Positions 7,975 through 17,631 of a stretch of 64,000 bases of DNA are shown piece by piece (position 1 is the first letter of the stretch; each line of letters opens with the position of its first letter). Both the position numbers and the translations under genes were made by a program. Below the pieces are notes generated by a model. It was not told where the DNA came from and ran no database searches. It was given only the letters and a program-made list of their open reading frames with translations. Source of the stretch: Marinobacter sp. (GTDB lineage: Bacteria > Pseudomonadota > Gammaproteobacteria > Pseudomonadales > Oleiphilaceae); contig JAGYIS010000004.1 in the NCBI GenBank assembly GCA_018402255.1, positions 124,001-188,000 on the forward strand, given 5' to 3'.

Positions 7975-9118
7975 GCGCCCACCTCCCGTGCCACTCGGTC
8001 CAGGTAGGCGGTAAAGATATCCGTGTATCTGGGCGTGGGGATCAAAAACGCATCATGACCCCAGGGGGCGTCTATTTCGGCATAACTGACTTTTTACGGG
8101 CCTGAATCATGGCATTCACCATTTCTTCCGAGCGGGCCGGGGTAAAGCGCCAGTCGGTACTGAATGATAGCACCAGAAATTCGCACTGAGCAGGGGCCAG
8201 TGCTTTGGCAAGATCGCCGCCAGCGGCGTAGGCCGGGTCGAAGTAGTCGAGAGCGCGGGTCATCAGCAAATAGGTATTGGCGTCGAAGATTTCCGAGAAA
8301 CGTTCACCCTGATAGCGCAGGTAGCTTTCAACCTGGAACTCGGCATCAAAGCCGAATTTGTAGGCTTCTTCACGCAGTTCCCGGCCAAACTTTTCACCCA
8401 TCGAGGCGTCCGACAGGTAGGTGATGTGGCCAACCATTCTGGCCAGCATCAAGCCTCGGCGGGGCAGTACACCAAAGTCCTGATAGCGGCCATCATGAAA
8501 TTCACGGTCTGAGGTGATGGCCTGACGTGCCACCTCATTAAAGGCGATGTTCTGTGCGCTGAGTCTGGGCGTGGATGCTATGACCAGCGCGTGGCGCAGG
8601 CGCTCCGGGTAGTCGAGGCTCCATTGCAGGGCTTGCATGCCGCCCAGGGAGCCGCCTATCACAGCGGCCCATTGTTGAATGCCCAGACGGTCGGCCAGGC
8701 GAGCCTGGCTTTTCACCCAGTCGGCCACGGTGATGACCGGGAAGTCAGGGCCGTAAGGTTTGCCGGTGGACGGGTTGATGGAGCTTGGCCCGGTGCTGCC
8801 ATGGCAGCCGCCAAGGTTGTTCAGGCTAACCACGAAAAAACGATGAGTGTCGATGGGCTTGCCGGGGCCGATGCAGCTGTCCCACCAACCGGGTTTTCGC
8901 TCTTCCATGGTGTGATAGCCAGCGGCGTGGTGATGGCCGCTCAAGGCGTGGCAGATCAGCACGGCATTGCTGGCATCGGCATTCAGAGTGCCATAGGTTT
9001 CTACCACCAGATCATAGCGCTCCAGAGACTGGCCGCAGGCCAGCTCGATAGGCTCATCAAAAGGGATGGTTTGCGGGCTTACTAAGCCCACGGAATCCGA
9101 GGGCAGGGAATCAGGCAT
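7971..9118 (-). CDS. metX: Homoserine O-acyltransferase MetX, frameshifted in this sequence
   Basis: MetX acylates homoserine in methionine synthesis (succinyl or acetyl donor; the type is not decided here). The start is ATG 9118 ([12 protein letters not shown]), not the longer ORF. The nucleophile elbow [11 protein letters not shown] and the aspartate of STDWRFTP are in the main frame. At the T5 run 8091-8095 the frame breaks after ARKK. Restoring one base gives [20 protein letters not shown] and ends at a TGA that overlaps the metW ATG. The catalytic histidine (WGHDAF) lies in that shifted tail, so as written the enzyme would be dead. Corrected length is about 382 aa, normal for the family. 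An error in the sequence is likely, but a real mutation is possible. Confidence 0.93.
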
Positions 9119-9253
9119 GGGTGTGATGAGTTCCTGGTCCGGTCCACAAGTGCCTGGCCATAGACCAGGATTTGTGCGGGAGTTCGCGACAACGTTGCAG
9201 TTTAAAGGGGGGTGGGAGTTGCTGCAACCGATGTATGTCCGGCTTCGGGAATT

Positions 9254-9286
9254 CCAGTCCCCGGGCAAGGGTCGCCCGGGGACTGG
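9254..9286. terminator. Strong hairpin after the dynamin-like GTPase gene
   Basis: CCAGTCCCCGGGC at 9254-9266 pairs over 13 bp with GCCCGGGGACTGG at 9274-9286 around a 7-base loop. It sits four bases past the GTPase stop, upstream of metX. No U-tract follows on either strand, so it may block 3' decay or terminate with help. Confidence 0.5.
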
Positions 9287-9290
9287 ACGC

Positions 9291-11254
9291 TCAGACAGCG
9301 CCTGAGATATTGACCACTTTTTGTTGAATCATGGTAGGCGCCGGTTTGCGGATTTGTCGCATCATGGCGTCGGCCAGTTCCAGCTGTTTGCGAAGATCGG
9401 TGATCGAATGGTCGAGGCGCTGACGCTCGGCACGACTGTCACGATCACTCCGTACCATGTCGCGCAAGCGCCGGATCTGATGTTCCAGCAGCTGTTTCTG
9501 TTCCATGGAATACTGCATGATCGGCAGCAGGGCCTCTTGCGGCCAACGTTCCACATCCTTGCGCACCCGGCCATGCAGGGTGCGTGCCTCGCCGACCATC
9601 ACGTTGAAGAAACGGCGTACCAGGAGTGACTGCTCGGTAAGCAGGTTCTTCGGGCTGATCCGGAACCGCTTGGCTTTTTGCGAAGCTCGCGGATGGCAAT
9701 CACATGGCGACCGGCTCTTAAGGGGATGGGTTCAAGGTGTCTGGCTCGGGTATCTTCGTTGTAGCGTCGATAAATCGCGCCCACCATTTTTTCCGCCAGC
9801 CGGCCCTCGGCGAGCAGGTTGCTCAGATCGCTCTCCAGTAACTCGAAGAAGTGATCCATGGCCCGGTTCATGCCAGCGGTGGTCCAGCTTTTGGACATCA
9901 TGTGGCGGACTTTGCTGGCGTGATTTTCAAATCGGTCTTCCGCCACCAGCTTGGTCAGCATGTCGCCCTGTGAGTCCATCAGCCGGCGGGAGGAACGAAG
10001 GGTGATCAGCTTTTTGTAGTAAAAGTCATAATCCCTCTGGGCTCGCTCTGCCAGTCGGCTGAGTGCGGGTTTGTCCATGGTGACACCCGCGCAGGCCTGA
10101 CGTTCTTCTTCCAGGCATTCCAGCCGATATTGCATGGCAGCCTGACTGTTCTGCAGCATGCCCAGAAGATCATTGATCAGGTTCTGGGTGATCAGCTGTT
10201 CCTTGTGCATCAGAATGCGTTGAATGATCAGTTGCTCAAGCTGGCCGATATTGGAGCGGCCAAAGAGCGCATCATCCTTGCGTACCCGTGCCAGCAAGCC
10301 TTGCTTGGCTGACAGGGGGATTACATCCTGTTGACGGATGCCCAGGTGATCAGCGGTGTAACTGCGGACCCGTTCGATGGCGTCATTGGTGTGCTGCTCG
10401 CCCTGAAGGTCGTCCCACATCACATCGATTTTGTTCAGCACGGCAAAGCGGCCAGCGCGGTGATCTGCGTGCTCGGTGTCGATATGCTCTTTCCAGATGG
10501 TCATGTCGCTGGCGGTCACGCCGGTGTCTGCGCTCAAGACGAAAATCACGGCATGGGCCCGGGGCAGCATGCTAATGGTCAGCTCTGGCTCTGAGCCCAG
10601 CGCATTCAGGCCTGGTGTGTCGAGAATGCGAAGGCCTCGCTCAAACAGCGGGTGGCGAATACTGATCTGGGCATTGCGCCAGGCCGGTACCAGTACGTGA
10701 CCCGGGTTGTTGCGGTCATGCTCCAGCATGTCCTCGTCGAACCCGAGTTGGCGGGCTTCTTCCGGTGGCACGCTCTTGACGCGAGCGACTTCCGCCAGGA
10801 CCTCTCGCATGATGTCCGGGTTGCGCTCATCAAGGTCGTGTTTGACCCAACGCTCCGGTTGTTTGCGAAGTTGTTGCAGTGACAGCTCGCCGGTGCGGGT
10901 TTCGATCGGCAACAACAGTAAATAATTCTGGTTGGCGCTGCGATCGTAGAACAGTTCGGTCGGGCACATCGTAGTCCGGCCGGCCTGGGATGGCAGCATG
11001 CGCTGACCGTATTCTGAAAAGAACAGGGCATTGATCAGTTCGGTCTTGCCCCGGGAGTACTCGCCGACAAAGGCAATGGTCAGCTCATCTTCGATAAGCA
11101 GCTCCAGGCCATGACGGATGCGGGTACTGACGTCTTCGGAGAATAGATTGTTGTCTTGCAGCCACAACCGATAGCGGCCAATCTGCCGAATCAGTTCTTT
11201 TTTCCAGTTGTGGTAGGCCTCAACCTGCTGCGACAGAGTTCCCTGCTGATTCAT
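9291..11254 (-). CDS. Dynamin-family GTPase, frameshifted in this sequence
   Basis: The N-terminal 350 residues are a dynamin-type GTPase: P-loop GEYSRGKTE, switch [10 protein letters not shown] and the NKID specificity motif. A long helical C-terminal region follows, suited to membrane-associated assembly. The track splits it in two. After ELRKK at the T5 run 9675-9679 the frame breaks; adding one base gives [19 protein letters not shown] and runs smoothly into the second ORF ([19 protein letters not shown]), ending at 9291 for about 654 aa. The last 100 residues form a coiled coil ([17 protein letters not shown]). The in-frame ATG of the second ORF is internal, not a separate gene. The cellular role is unknown; bacterial dynamins act in membrane remodelling. 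Confidence 0.88.
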
Positions 11255-11408
11255 TGGTAATCCTTCTGCGCGACTTCCGGGTGCTGTCCCAGGGAGCGTC
11301 TGGCGTAACCTCTCGCCTCCTGGATTAAATGACGTTAATAATAGCCTGTTTATTCAGGCGTTTGGGGTGAGCCAGTCGGCATTTTCAGGGAAATTTGAGG
11401 CGAAAAGC

Positions 11409-11446
11409 AAAAAAGACTGCAGAATCAAGTCATTGACGCTGCAGTC
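11409..11446 (-). terminator. Intrinsic terminator of the yggS-proC-yggT unit
   Basis: Read on the minus strand, GACTGCAG and CTGCAGTC form an 8-bp stem followed by TTTTTT (the A6 run at 11409-11414 on the plus strand). It lies about 55 bp past the yggT stop. The rest of the 246-bp gap to the GTPase start shows nothing else clear. Confidence 0.7.
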
Positions 11447-11500
11447 CAGGCTGTTTCAAAAAGGTGCGATCTGTAAATTAATGTATATTTGTGATGAAAC

Positions 11501-12085
11501 TTACATTCCGAGCCCGATGGCGCCGAGTCCGGCAGCCAGTTTCATGTGATCTATCATCACCGAAATCACGTTCAGGATCAGGAAGACAATGATCGGTGAC
11601 AGATCCAGTCCGCCCATCGACGGCATCACGCTGCGTACCGGGCGCATCACCGGCTCGGTGATCTGTGCCACCAGCTGAATGGCTGGATGTCCGCTTTGCG
11701 GCGCAATCCAGCTGACCACAACGACGGCAATCACCGACCAGAAGTAGATCTTGACGATCAGACTAACCACATTCAACACAGCCCAGACCAGCAGGGTCAG
11801 CGGATTGATGGCCGGTATGCCGCCGTTGAGCGCAACCAGAATAAGGAAGAAGGTGATCGCCTGGATAATAATGGCGAGCACCAGAGCGGCTCCGTCGATG
11901 CCGCCCAGAACGGGAATAACCCGACGCAGCGGTTGCAAGGGCGGATTGGTGGCCTTTACCACAAATTGGGTGATCGGATTGTAGAAGTCGGCCCGGGCCA
12001 GCTGCAGCAAAAACCGCAACAGAACAATGGTCATGTAAAAGGTGGATGCGATCAGCAAGATCGTAATCACTATATCTGCCAGCAT
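11501..12085 (-). CDS. yggT: YggT family membrane protein
   Basis: The 194-aa product contains two tandem YGGT domains, each with a pair of hydrophobic segments and the loop motif NPITQFVVKATNPPLQPLRRVIP in the first and ITEPVMRPVRSVMPSMGGLDLSP in the second. YggT proteins are inner-membrane proteins of unclear function, linked in some bacteria to osmotic or potassium homeostasis. It starts 22 bp after proC, in the conserved yggS-proC-yggT order, and is followed by an intrinsic terminator. Confidence 0.93.
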   Translation of the reverse strand: MLADIVITILLIASTFYMTIVLLRFLLQLARADFYNPITQFVVKATNPPLQPLRRVIPVLGGIDGAALVLAIIIQAITFFLILVALNGGIPAINPLTLLVWAVLNVVSLIVKIYFWSVIAVVVVSWIAPQSGHPAIQLVAQITEPVMRPVRSVMPSMGGLDLSPIIVFLILNVISVMIDHMKLAAGLGAIGLGM

Positions 12086-12107
12086 GAAGCTGTATCTCCA
12101 TTATTGA

Positions 12108-12941
12108 TTACTGTTTGTCTGCCAGTTCTTTGGACATCTCTTGTGAGCGTTCAAACGCTGCGCCATAGGCTTGTTTCACCAGGTCCCGCAGGCCGCCGTC
12201 TTCGAATGTGTTGACCGCCCGCTCGGTGGTGCCGCCGGGCGACATCACATTGCGCTTGAGCTGCGCCGGATCCTGATCACTGCGCCCCGCCATTTCAGCA
12301 GCGCCGGCCATGGTCTGAATGGCCAGTGCCCGTGCCGTTTCCGGCTCAATGCCCGCCGCAGTCGCTGCTTCTTCCAGCGCTTCAAGCATCAGGAAAAAAT
12401 AGGCCGGTCCGCTACCTGATAAGGCGGTAACACCGTGCAGCAGGTTTTCATCATCTACCCACAGTGCGGTGCCGATGCTTTCAAACATCGCCTGCACCGC
12501 GTCTTTCTGGGCAGGCTTGACCTGATCGTTGGCGAACAGGCCGGCCGCGCCTTTGCCCACCAGCGATGGAGTGTTCGGCATTACCCGAACCAGTGGCATA
12601 CCGCCACCCAGCCACTGGTCAAGTGTTTCTGCGGTCAAGCCCGCGGCAATCGAGACCATTAACGGGCGGGTGTTTTGTACCATGGGTGCAATATCACTGC
12701 ACACTGATGCCATCACTTGTGGTTTTACCGCCAGTACCACGATGTCTGCTTGCTGTGCGCAGTATCGGTTGTCGGTGGTCACGCTCACGCCAAAGCGTTT
12801 GCGAATGGACTGCAAATGGTCATCGTCAGGGGCGCTGACCCAGATATCGCCGGCCTGGTAGCCGCTGTCCAGCATGCCGCCAATGATGGCGCTGGCCATG
12901 TTGCCGGCACCGATAAAAGAGATCGTGGGTGATTTACTCAA
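12108..12941 (-). CDS. proC: Pyrroline-5-carboxylate reductase
   Basis: ProC performs the last step of proline synthesis, reducing pyrroline-5-carboxylate with NAD(P)H. The 277-aa product has the Rossmann motif SFIGAGNMASAIIGG at the N-terminus and the family signature TALSGSGPAYFFLMLEALEEAA in the helical dimerisation domain, with SPGGTTERAV near the end. The length is normal. It lies between yggS and yggT on the minus strand. Confidence 0.97.
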   Translation of the reverse strand: MSKSPTISFIGAGNMASAIIGGMLDSGYQAGDIWVSAPDDDHLQSIRKRFGVSVTTDNRYCAQQADIVVLAVKPQVMASVCSDIAPMVQNTRPLMVSIAAGLTAETLDQWLGGGMPLVRVMPNTPSLVGKGAAGLFANDQVKPAQKDAVQAMFESIGTALWVDDENLLHGVTALSGSGPAYFFLMLEALEEAATAAGIEPETARALAIQTMAGAAEMAGRSDQDPAQLKRNVMSPGGTTERAVNTFEDGGLRDLVKQAYGAAFERSQEMSKELADKQ

Positions 12942-13003
12942 GATTCACTCCGGGCTTGGGTCGGTTAAAGAATTGAATGGGATCATAGCAGGAACCATCC
13001 GGT

Positions 13004-13717
13004 TCAGCTCTGGCTGTGTTTGGGTGGTCGGCCTCCGAACAGCGCTGTACCTACTCGCACCCAGGTTGCGCCCTCGGCAATGGCGATCTCCAGATCATCC
13101 GACATGCCCATGGACAGCGCATCCAGTGGGCCGGCATCAGGGTGATTCTGTCTCAGTGCGCGCAGAGTGTTGGCCAGCTTGCGAAAGCTGACGCGCAATT
13201 CTGCCTCCGACTGGTCCGGGTCCGGGATGGCCATCAGGCCCCTCAGTTTAATGTTGGGCAGCTCGCCCACGGCCGCCACAAGCTCGGGAAGTTCCTCCAA
13301 TGAACACCCGGATTTGCTTTCTTCTTTATTGATATTTACCTGCAGGCAAAGGTTCAGGGCAGGTAAGGAGGCTGGTCGCTGCTCACTCAAACGCCGGGCG
13401 ATTTTTAGCCGGTCGACGCTGTGCACCCAGGCAAACGTTTCTGCGATTTGCCGGGTTTTGTTGGACTGGATCGGGCCGATGAAATGCCATTCAATCTGGC
13501 TCAGATCACTCAGCGCGGCAATCTTGTCCAGGGCTTCCTGCAGGTAATTCTCACCAAACGCGACTTGCCCGGCCTCGGCCGCCGCGCGGAGCTCTTCGGG
13601 TGTGCGGGTCTTGCTGACTGCCAACAAACGCACACTGCCGGGCTCCCGGCCCGCGTTCAATGTTGCTTTTTGTATGCGTCGGGTTACGCTCCCGATGTTG
13701 TCTGCTATGCTGCTCAT
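13004..13717 (-). CDS. yggS: Pyridoxal phosphate homeostasis protein YggS
   Basis: The long ORF is extended upstream through the pilT promoter region; the ATG at 13717 (MSSIADNIGS) gives 237 aa, the family length. LLAVSKTRTPEEL places the PLP-binding lysine at residue 36, and GENYLQEALDK, WHFIGPIQSNK, LMAIP and LSMGMSDDLEIAIAEGATWVRVGTALFG complete the family pattern. The protein is a single-domain alanine-racemase-like barrel that buffers free PLP. It is divergent from pilT across 52 bp, an arrangement conserved in pseudomonads. Confidence 0.96.
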   Translation of the reverse strand: MSSIADNIGSVTRRIQKATLNAGREPGSVRLLAVSKTRTPEELRAAAEAGQVAFGENYLQEALDKIAALSDLSQIEWHFIGPIQSNKTRQIAETFAWVHSVDRLKIARRLSEQRPASLPALNLCLQVNINKEESKSGCSLEELPELVAAVGELPNIKLRGLMAIPDPDQSEAELRVSFRKLANTLRALRQNHPDAGPLDALSMGMSDDLEIAIAEGATWVRVGTALFGGRPPKHSQS

Positions 13718-13769
13718 AGTGTGAGTTTGCCGCTTCTGGACTAAAAGAAAAAGCCTTCCGAGGAATCCT

Positions 13770-14804
13770 ATGGATATTACTGAACTGCTTGCCTTTTCGG
13801 CCAAACAGGGTGCGTCGGATTTGCACCTGTCTGCCGGTCTGCCACCCATGATTCGTGTTGATGGCGATGTCCGTCGTATCAACCTTCCGCCCATGGAACA
13901 CAAAGAAGTACACGGGCTGATCTACGACATCATGAACGACAAGCAGCGTAAGGACTACGAAGAATTCCTCGAAACCGACTTCTCGTTTGAAGTGCCCGGC
14001 GTGGCCCGTTTCCGGGTCAACGCCTTCAACCAGAACCGCGGTGCCGGTGCAGTCTTCCGGACCATTCCTTCGAAGGTTTTGACTATGGAAGATCTGGGCA
14101 TGGGCCAGGTTTTCAAGGACGTGTCTTCGGTTCCTCGTGGACTGGTGTTGGTCACGGGGCCGACCGGTTCCGGTAAGTCCACAACCCTGGCGGCGATGAT
14201 CGATTACATCAACGATACCCGCTACGAACACGTCCTCACCATTGAAGACCCCATCGAATTCGTACACGAATCCAAAAAGTGCCTGGTTAACCAGCGCGAG
14301 GTGCACCGGGATACCCTGGGCTTTAACGAGGCCCTGCGCTCGGCCCTGCGGGAAGATCCTGACATCATTCTGGTGGGCGAGTTGCGGGATCTGGAAACCA
14401 TTCGTCTGGCGCTGACCGCCGCCGAAACCGGCCACCTGGTGTTTGGCACCCTGCACACCACCTCCGCCGCCAAGACCATCGACCGGGTGGTCGACGTGTT
14501 CCCGGCCGAAGAAAAGTCCATGGTCCGGTCCATGTTGTCGGAATCCCTGCAGGCGGTTATCTCCCAGACCCTGATGAAGAAGATGGGCGGTGGCCGGATT
14601 GCCGCGCATGAAATCATGATTGGTACCTCCGCGATCCGTAACCTGATCCGGGAAGACAAAATCGCCCAGATGTACTCGTCGATCCAGACCGGTGCGTCTC
14701 TTGGAATGCAGACCCTGGATCAGTGTCTGGAGAAGCTGTTGCAGAAAGGTCTGATTTCTCGCGAAGCGGCGCGGATGAAGGCGAAGATGCCGGATAACTT
14801 TTAA
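13770..14804 (+). CDS. pilT: Type IV pilus retraction ATPase PilT
   Basis: PilT is the hexameric inner-membrane-associated ATPase that depolymerises type IV pili, driving twitching motility and DNA uptake. The 344-aa product has Walker A GPTGSGKST near residue 130, the Asp box EDPIEFVHE, Walker B PDIILVGELRD, the His box LVFGTLHTTSAAKTIDRVVD, and the PilT-specific retraction motif AIRNLIREDK near residue 290. It is followed 36 bp later by pilU. The nearby comM remnant is another gene of the natural-transformation set. Confidence 0.98.
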   Translation: MDITELLAFSAKQGASDLHLSAGLPPMIRVDGDVRRINLPPMEHKEVHGLIYDIMNDKQRKDYEEFLETDFSFEVPGVARFRVNAFNQNRGAGAVFRTIPSKVLTMEDLGMGQVFKDVSSVPRGLVLVTGPTGSGKSTTLAAMIDYINDTRYEHVLTIEDPIEFVHESKKCLVNQREVHRDTLGFNEALRSALREDPDIILVGELRDLETIRLALTAAETGHLVFGTLHTTSAAKTIDRVVDVFPAEEKSMVRSMLSESLQAVISQTLMKKMGGGRIAAHEIMIGTSAIRNLIREDKIAQMYSSIQTGASLGMQTLDQCLEKLLQKGLISREAARMKAKMPDNF

Positions 14805-14840
14805 ATGCCATGCTCCAAAAAATGAAAACTGGGTAGAAAA

Positions 14841-15961
14841 ATGGAATTCGAAAAACTGTTACGGCTGATGGTAGAGAAAGGCGGATCGGACCTGTTTATT
14901 ACCGCAGGGGTACCGCCGAGCATGAAAGTGAACGGGAAAGTGTTGCCGGTCACCAAGAATGCGCTGACGCCGGAGCAAACGAGAGAGTTTGTCTACGGTG
15001 CCATGAACGACAAGCAGCGCGCCGAATTCGATGAAACTCACGAGTGCAACTTTGCCATCAGTGCACGGGGTATTGGTCGGTTCCGGGTCAGTGCGTTTTT
15101 CCAGCGCAACCTGTGCGGCATGGTGTTGCGTCGGATTGAAGTAAAAATCCCCAGATTGACGAATTGTCCCTGCCGGAAGTGATCAAGGAACTGGCAATGA
15201 CCAAGCGGGGCCTGATCATGTTTGTGGGCGCCACGGGTACCGGTAAGTCCACCTCGCTGGCGGCCATGCTCGGGCATCGGAATCGCAACAGTCGCGGTCA
15301 CATTATCTCCATCGAAGACCCGATCGAGTTCGTGCACCAGCATCAGGGCTGTATCGTGACCCAGCGTGAAGTAGGCATTGATACCGAAAACTTCGAGGTC
15401 GCCCTGAAGAACACGCTTCGGCAGGCGCCCGACGTTATCCTGATTGGTGAGGTCCGTACCCGCCAGACCATGGAGTACTCGGTGCAGTTCGCGGAAACCG
15501 GCCACTTGTGCCTGGCTACCCTGCACGCCAACAACGCCAACCAGGCGCTGGACCGGATTATCCAGTTCTTCCCGCCGGAGCAGCACAACCAGATCTGGAT
15601 GGATTTGTCCCTGAACCTGCGGGCGATTGTGGCGCAGCAACTGATACCGACGCCTGATGGCAACGGCCGAAAGGCGGTTATCGAAGTGTTGATCAACACT
15701 CCGTTGGTGGCCGATATCATTCGTAAAGGCGACGTGCACAAGCTTAAAGAGCTGATGGCGAAGTCCAACGAATCTGGCATGCAGACCTTCGATCAGGCCC
15801 TGTACAGGCTCTACGCAGAAGGCTCGATTACCTACGAGGATGCTCTGGCCCACGCGGACTCTGCCAATGACCTGCGCCTGATGATCAAGCTGGGTGCAGA
15901 TGCCCAGGGTGCAGACAAGCTGTCATCTTCCGTGGATAAGCTGACCATCCAGGGCGATTAA
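14841..15961 (+). CDS. pilU: PilT-like ATPase PilU, frameshifted in this sequence
   Basis: PilU is the PilT paralogue that helps retract pili under load. The track shows two ORFs: an N-terminal part (MEFEKLLRLMVEKGGSDLF) and a C-terminal part with Walker A GATGTGKSTS and Walker B PDVILIGEVR. The break is at the C4 run 15149-15152, after VKIP. Adding one C gives QIDELSLPEVIKELAMTKRG, which joins the two exactly and restores a protein of about 373 aa, the family size. As written, the first ORF stops before the ATPase core. A homopolymer sequencing error is likely; a true pilU mutation cannot be excluded. Confidence 0.93.
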
Positions 15962-15978
15962 GTTTTCCCTCTTTGATC

Positions 15979-16002
15979 AGCGACCCCTGTCCGGGGGTCG
16001 CT
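15979..16002 (+). terminator. Hairpin terminator after pilTU
   Basis: AGCGACCCC and GGGGTCGCT form a 9-bp stem around TGTCCG, about 18 bp after the pilU stop. Only a weak T content follows. Confidence 0.55.
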
Positions 16003-16053
16003 GTCATACCAAAGTCGTACTTTGTTAGCTAAAACAACCAGTAGTTATGGCAT

Positions 16054-16083
16054 TTGAGGCCAATGCTTTGTGCTGCGTATACT
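16054..16083 (+). promoter_or_regulatory. Putative sigma-70 promoter of the fadL-like gene
   Basis: TTGAGG at 16054 and TATACT at 16078 are separated by 18 bp. They sit 28 bp upstream of the start codon, leaving a leader of about 20 bases with an AAAGGAG ribosome site. Confidence 0.5.
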
Positions 16084-16110
16084 CCCCGCGCGACCCACAA
16101 AGGAGATACC

Positions 16111-17586
16111 ATGCACAAGAATACCAACACTCTCGTAAAGGCCATTCGCCTCGCAAGCCTGGCAGTCGTTACTGCACCCGTCAGTGTGATGGCGGGCGGT
16201 TTTGCCCTCAATGAGCAGAGCGCCAGTGCAATGGGTACCGCCAATGCCGGTGCCGCCGCCAACCCCGAGAATGCCACCACTGTATTCTTCAACCCTGCCG
16301 GGATGAGCCAGTTGTCTGGTACCAATATTTCATTTGGTGCGGCTGTTCTGGATATTGATGCCGAGGCAAAAAGTGCAGAAGCTCGTCGAAATTTACCGGG
16401 GCCTGCACCGATCATGGCCAGCGGCTCTCGCGGCGGCGATATAGCTGATCCAGCAGTGCTGCCTAATTTCTATATGACGCACGAAGTTAACGATTCAATC
16501 GATGTTGGCTTTGGCGTTCACGCGCCCTTCGGTCTGGCGGCTGACTATGACGACGATTTTGTGGGTCGCTTTTTTGCGGATGAGACCGAGCTGACGGCAA
16601 TCGCCTTTACCCCGTCGATTGCGATTAACAATGGCGAAGGTCTGTCAATGGGCCTTGGCCTGAACGTGATTTATGCTGAGGGTCGACTGACGCGGTACCA
16701 GGATCTCGCAGGCTCGGTCTATCAGCAAGCCTTTGCACAGGCTACGACTGGAGGTGCGGATCCTGCCACCGCCGATCAAATTGCTCGCCAGTCTGTGCAG
16801 GCCGGGCCAGAGCCATACGCCGATATCGAGGGTGATGATATTGGCGTAACGTTTCGAGTTGGTTTTCTTTACGAGCTGTCCGAGAAGACACAATTTGGCC
16901 TGAGCGCACAAACAGGCACTGAACTTAACCTCAAGGGTGACATGAAGCTTACAGATTTCCCTGCTTCTATGTCTCCGAATGGGACATCGACGCTTTCAGA
17001 GAAGGTTGAAGTGCCACTCGCGATTCCTGAAAGCATTACCTTTGGTGCACGTCATAAATTAACAGATGATGTGACCGTTCTTGCTGGCGTAACTTATGCC
17101 CGGTGGAGCCGTTTTGAGGAGCTGGACATCAACAGCAGAGAGGGTGATGCGGGGGAAATCTCTCAAGTCAGTGGTCGTACTGGCGATACACCCATCAACC
17201 ATGTGACTGAAAAGTGGAAGAATACCTGGCAGTTCAACGTGGGTGGTATCTGGCAGGCGACGCCGGATTGGGCCTTCAAAGCTGGTTATGCCTTCGATGA
17301 GTCTCCTGTTGATCAATATGTCACTGCACGTATCCCATCAACGGATCGTCATTGGCTCACACTTGGGGCTCAGTGGAAGCATGCCGCCAGTGGTTGGACG
17401 GTCGATGCAGCGGTTGGTACTTTGATTTTTGACGGTAACGCCAAGGTCAACGAGCGCAACTATTCTCACGAAAACCCCGAGCAAGTTGCAGACCTGCAGC
17501 CGGGTGTTGAAGATCCCAGCTACTACCAGGCCGAATACGAGCTCAGCGCCTGGAGCGCCGCTATCGAGTTCAGCAAGGCGTTCTGA
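16111..17586 (+). CDS. FadL/OmpP1/TodX-family outer-membrane transporter
   Basis: The start is the ATG at 16111 behind AAAGGAG, giving 491 aa; the upstream ATG of the track has no ribosome site. A signal peptide (SLAVVTAPVSVMAGG) is followed by the FadL plug region GFALNEQSASAMGTANAGAAANPENATTVFFNPAG, shortened here to its hallmark NPAG. Long alternating beta-strand sequence follows, ending in a terminal phenylalanine (FSKAF), the outer-membrane assembly signal. Family members pass long-chain fatty acids or hydrocarbons across the outer membrane. A second, more distant FadL-like protein lies at 43246-44583. The substrate cannot be told from sequence. Confidence 0.92.
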   Translation: MHKNTNTLVKAIRLASLAVVTAPVSVMAGGFALNEQSASAMGTANAGAAANPENATTVFFNPAGMSQLSGTNISFGAAVLDIDAEAKSAEARRNLPGPAPIMASGSRGGDIADPAVLPNFYMTHEVNDSIDVGFGVHAPFGLAADYDDDFVGRFFADETELTAIAFTPSIAINNGEGLSMGLGLNVIYAEGRLTRYQDLAGSVYQQAFAQATTGGADPATADQIARQSVQAGPEPYADIEGDDIGVTFRVGFLYELSEKTQFGLSAQTGTELNLKGDMKLTDFPASMSPNGTSTLSEKVEVPLAIPESITFGARHKLTDDVTVLAGVTYARWSRFEELDINSREGDAGEISQVSGRTGDTPINHVTEKWKNTWQFNVGGIWQATPDWAFKAGYAFDESPVDQYVTARIPSTDRHWLTLGAQWKHAASGWTVDAAVGTLIFDGNAKVNERNYSHENPEQVADLQPGVEDPSYYQAEYELSAWSAAIEFSKAF

Positions 17587-17631
17587 CGGAGCCGCTGACC
17601 TCCCCCGAGCGGCTGGCCCGGCATGTCCGGG

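Noticed and set aside
9119-9253. Possible SAM or SAH riboswitch ahead of metX
   Set aside because: I looked for conserved riboswitch cores in the leader and saw none; only a hairpin belonging to the upstream gene end.
9291-9602. 103-aa ORF as an independent gene
   Set aside because: It continues the dynamin-like GTPase once a one-base loss is corrected.
13551-14609. 352-aa ORF antisense to pilT
   Set aside because: Shadow of pilT; begins and ends inside known genes.
15164-15961. 265-aa ATPase as an independent gene
   Set aside because: It is the C-terminal part of PilU after a one-base frameshift.
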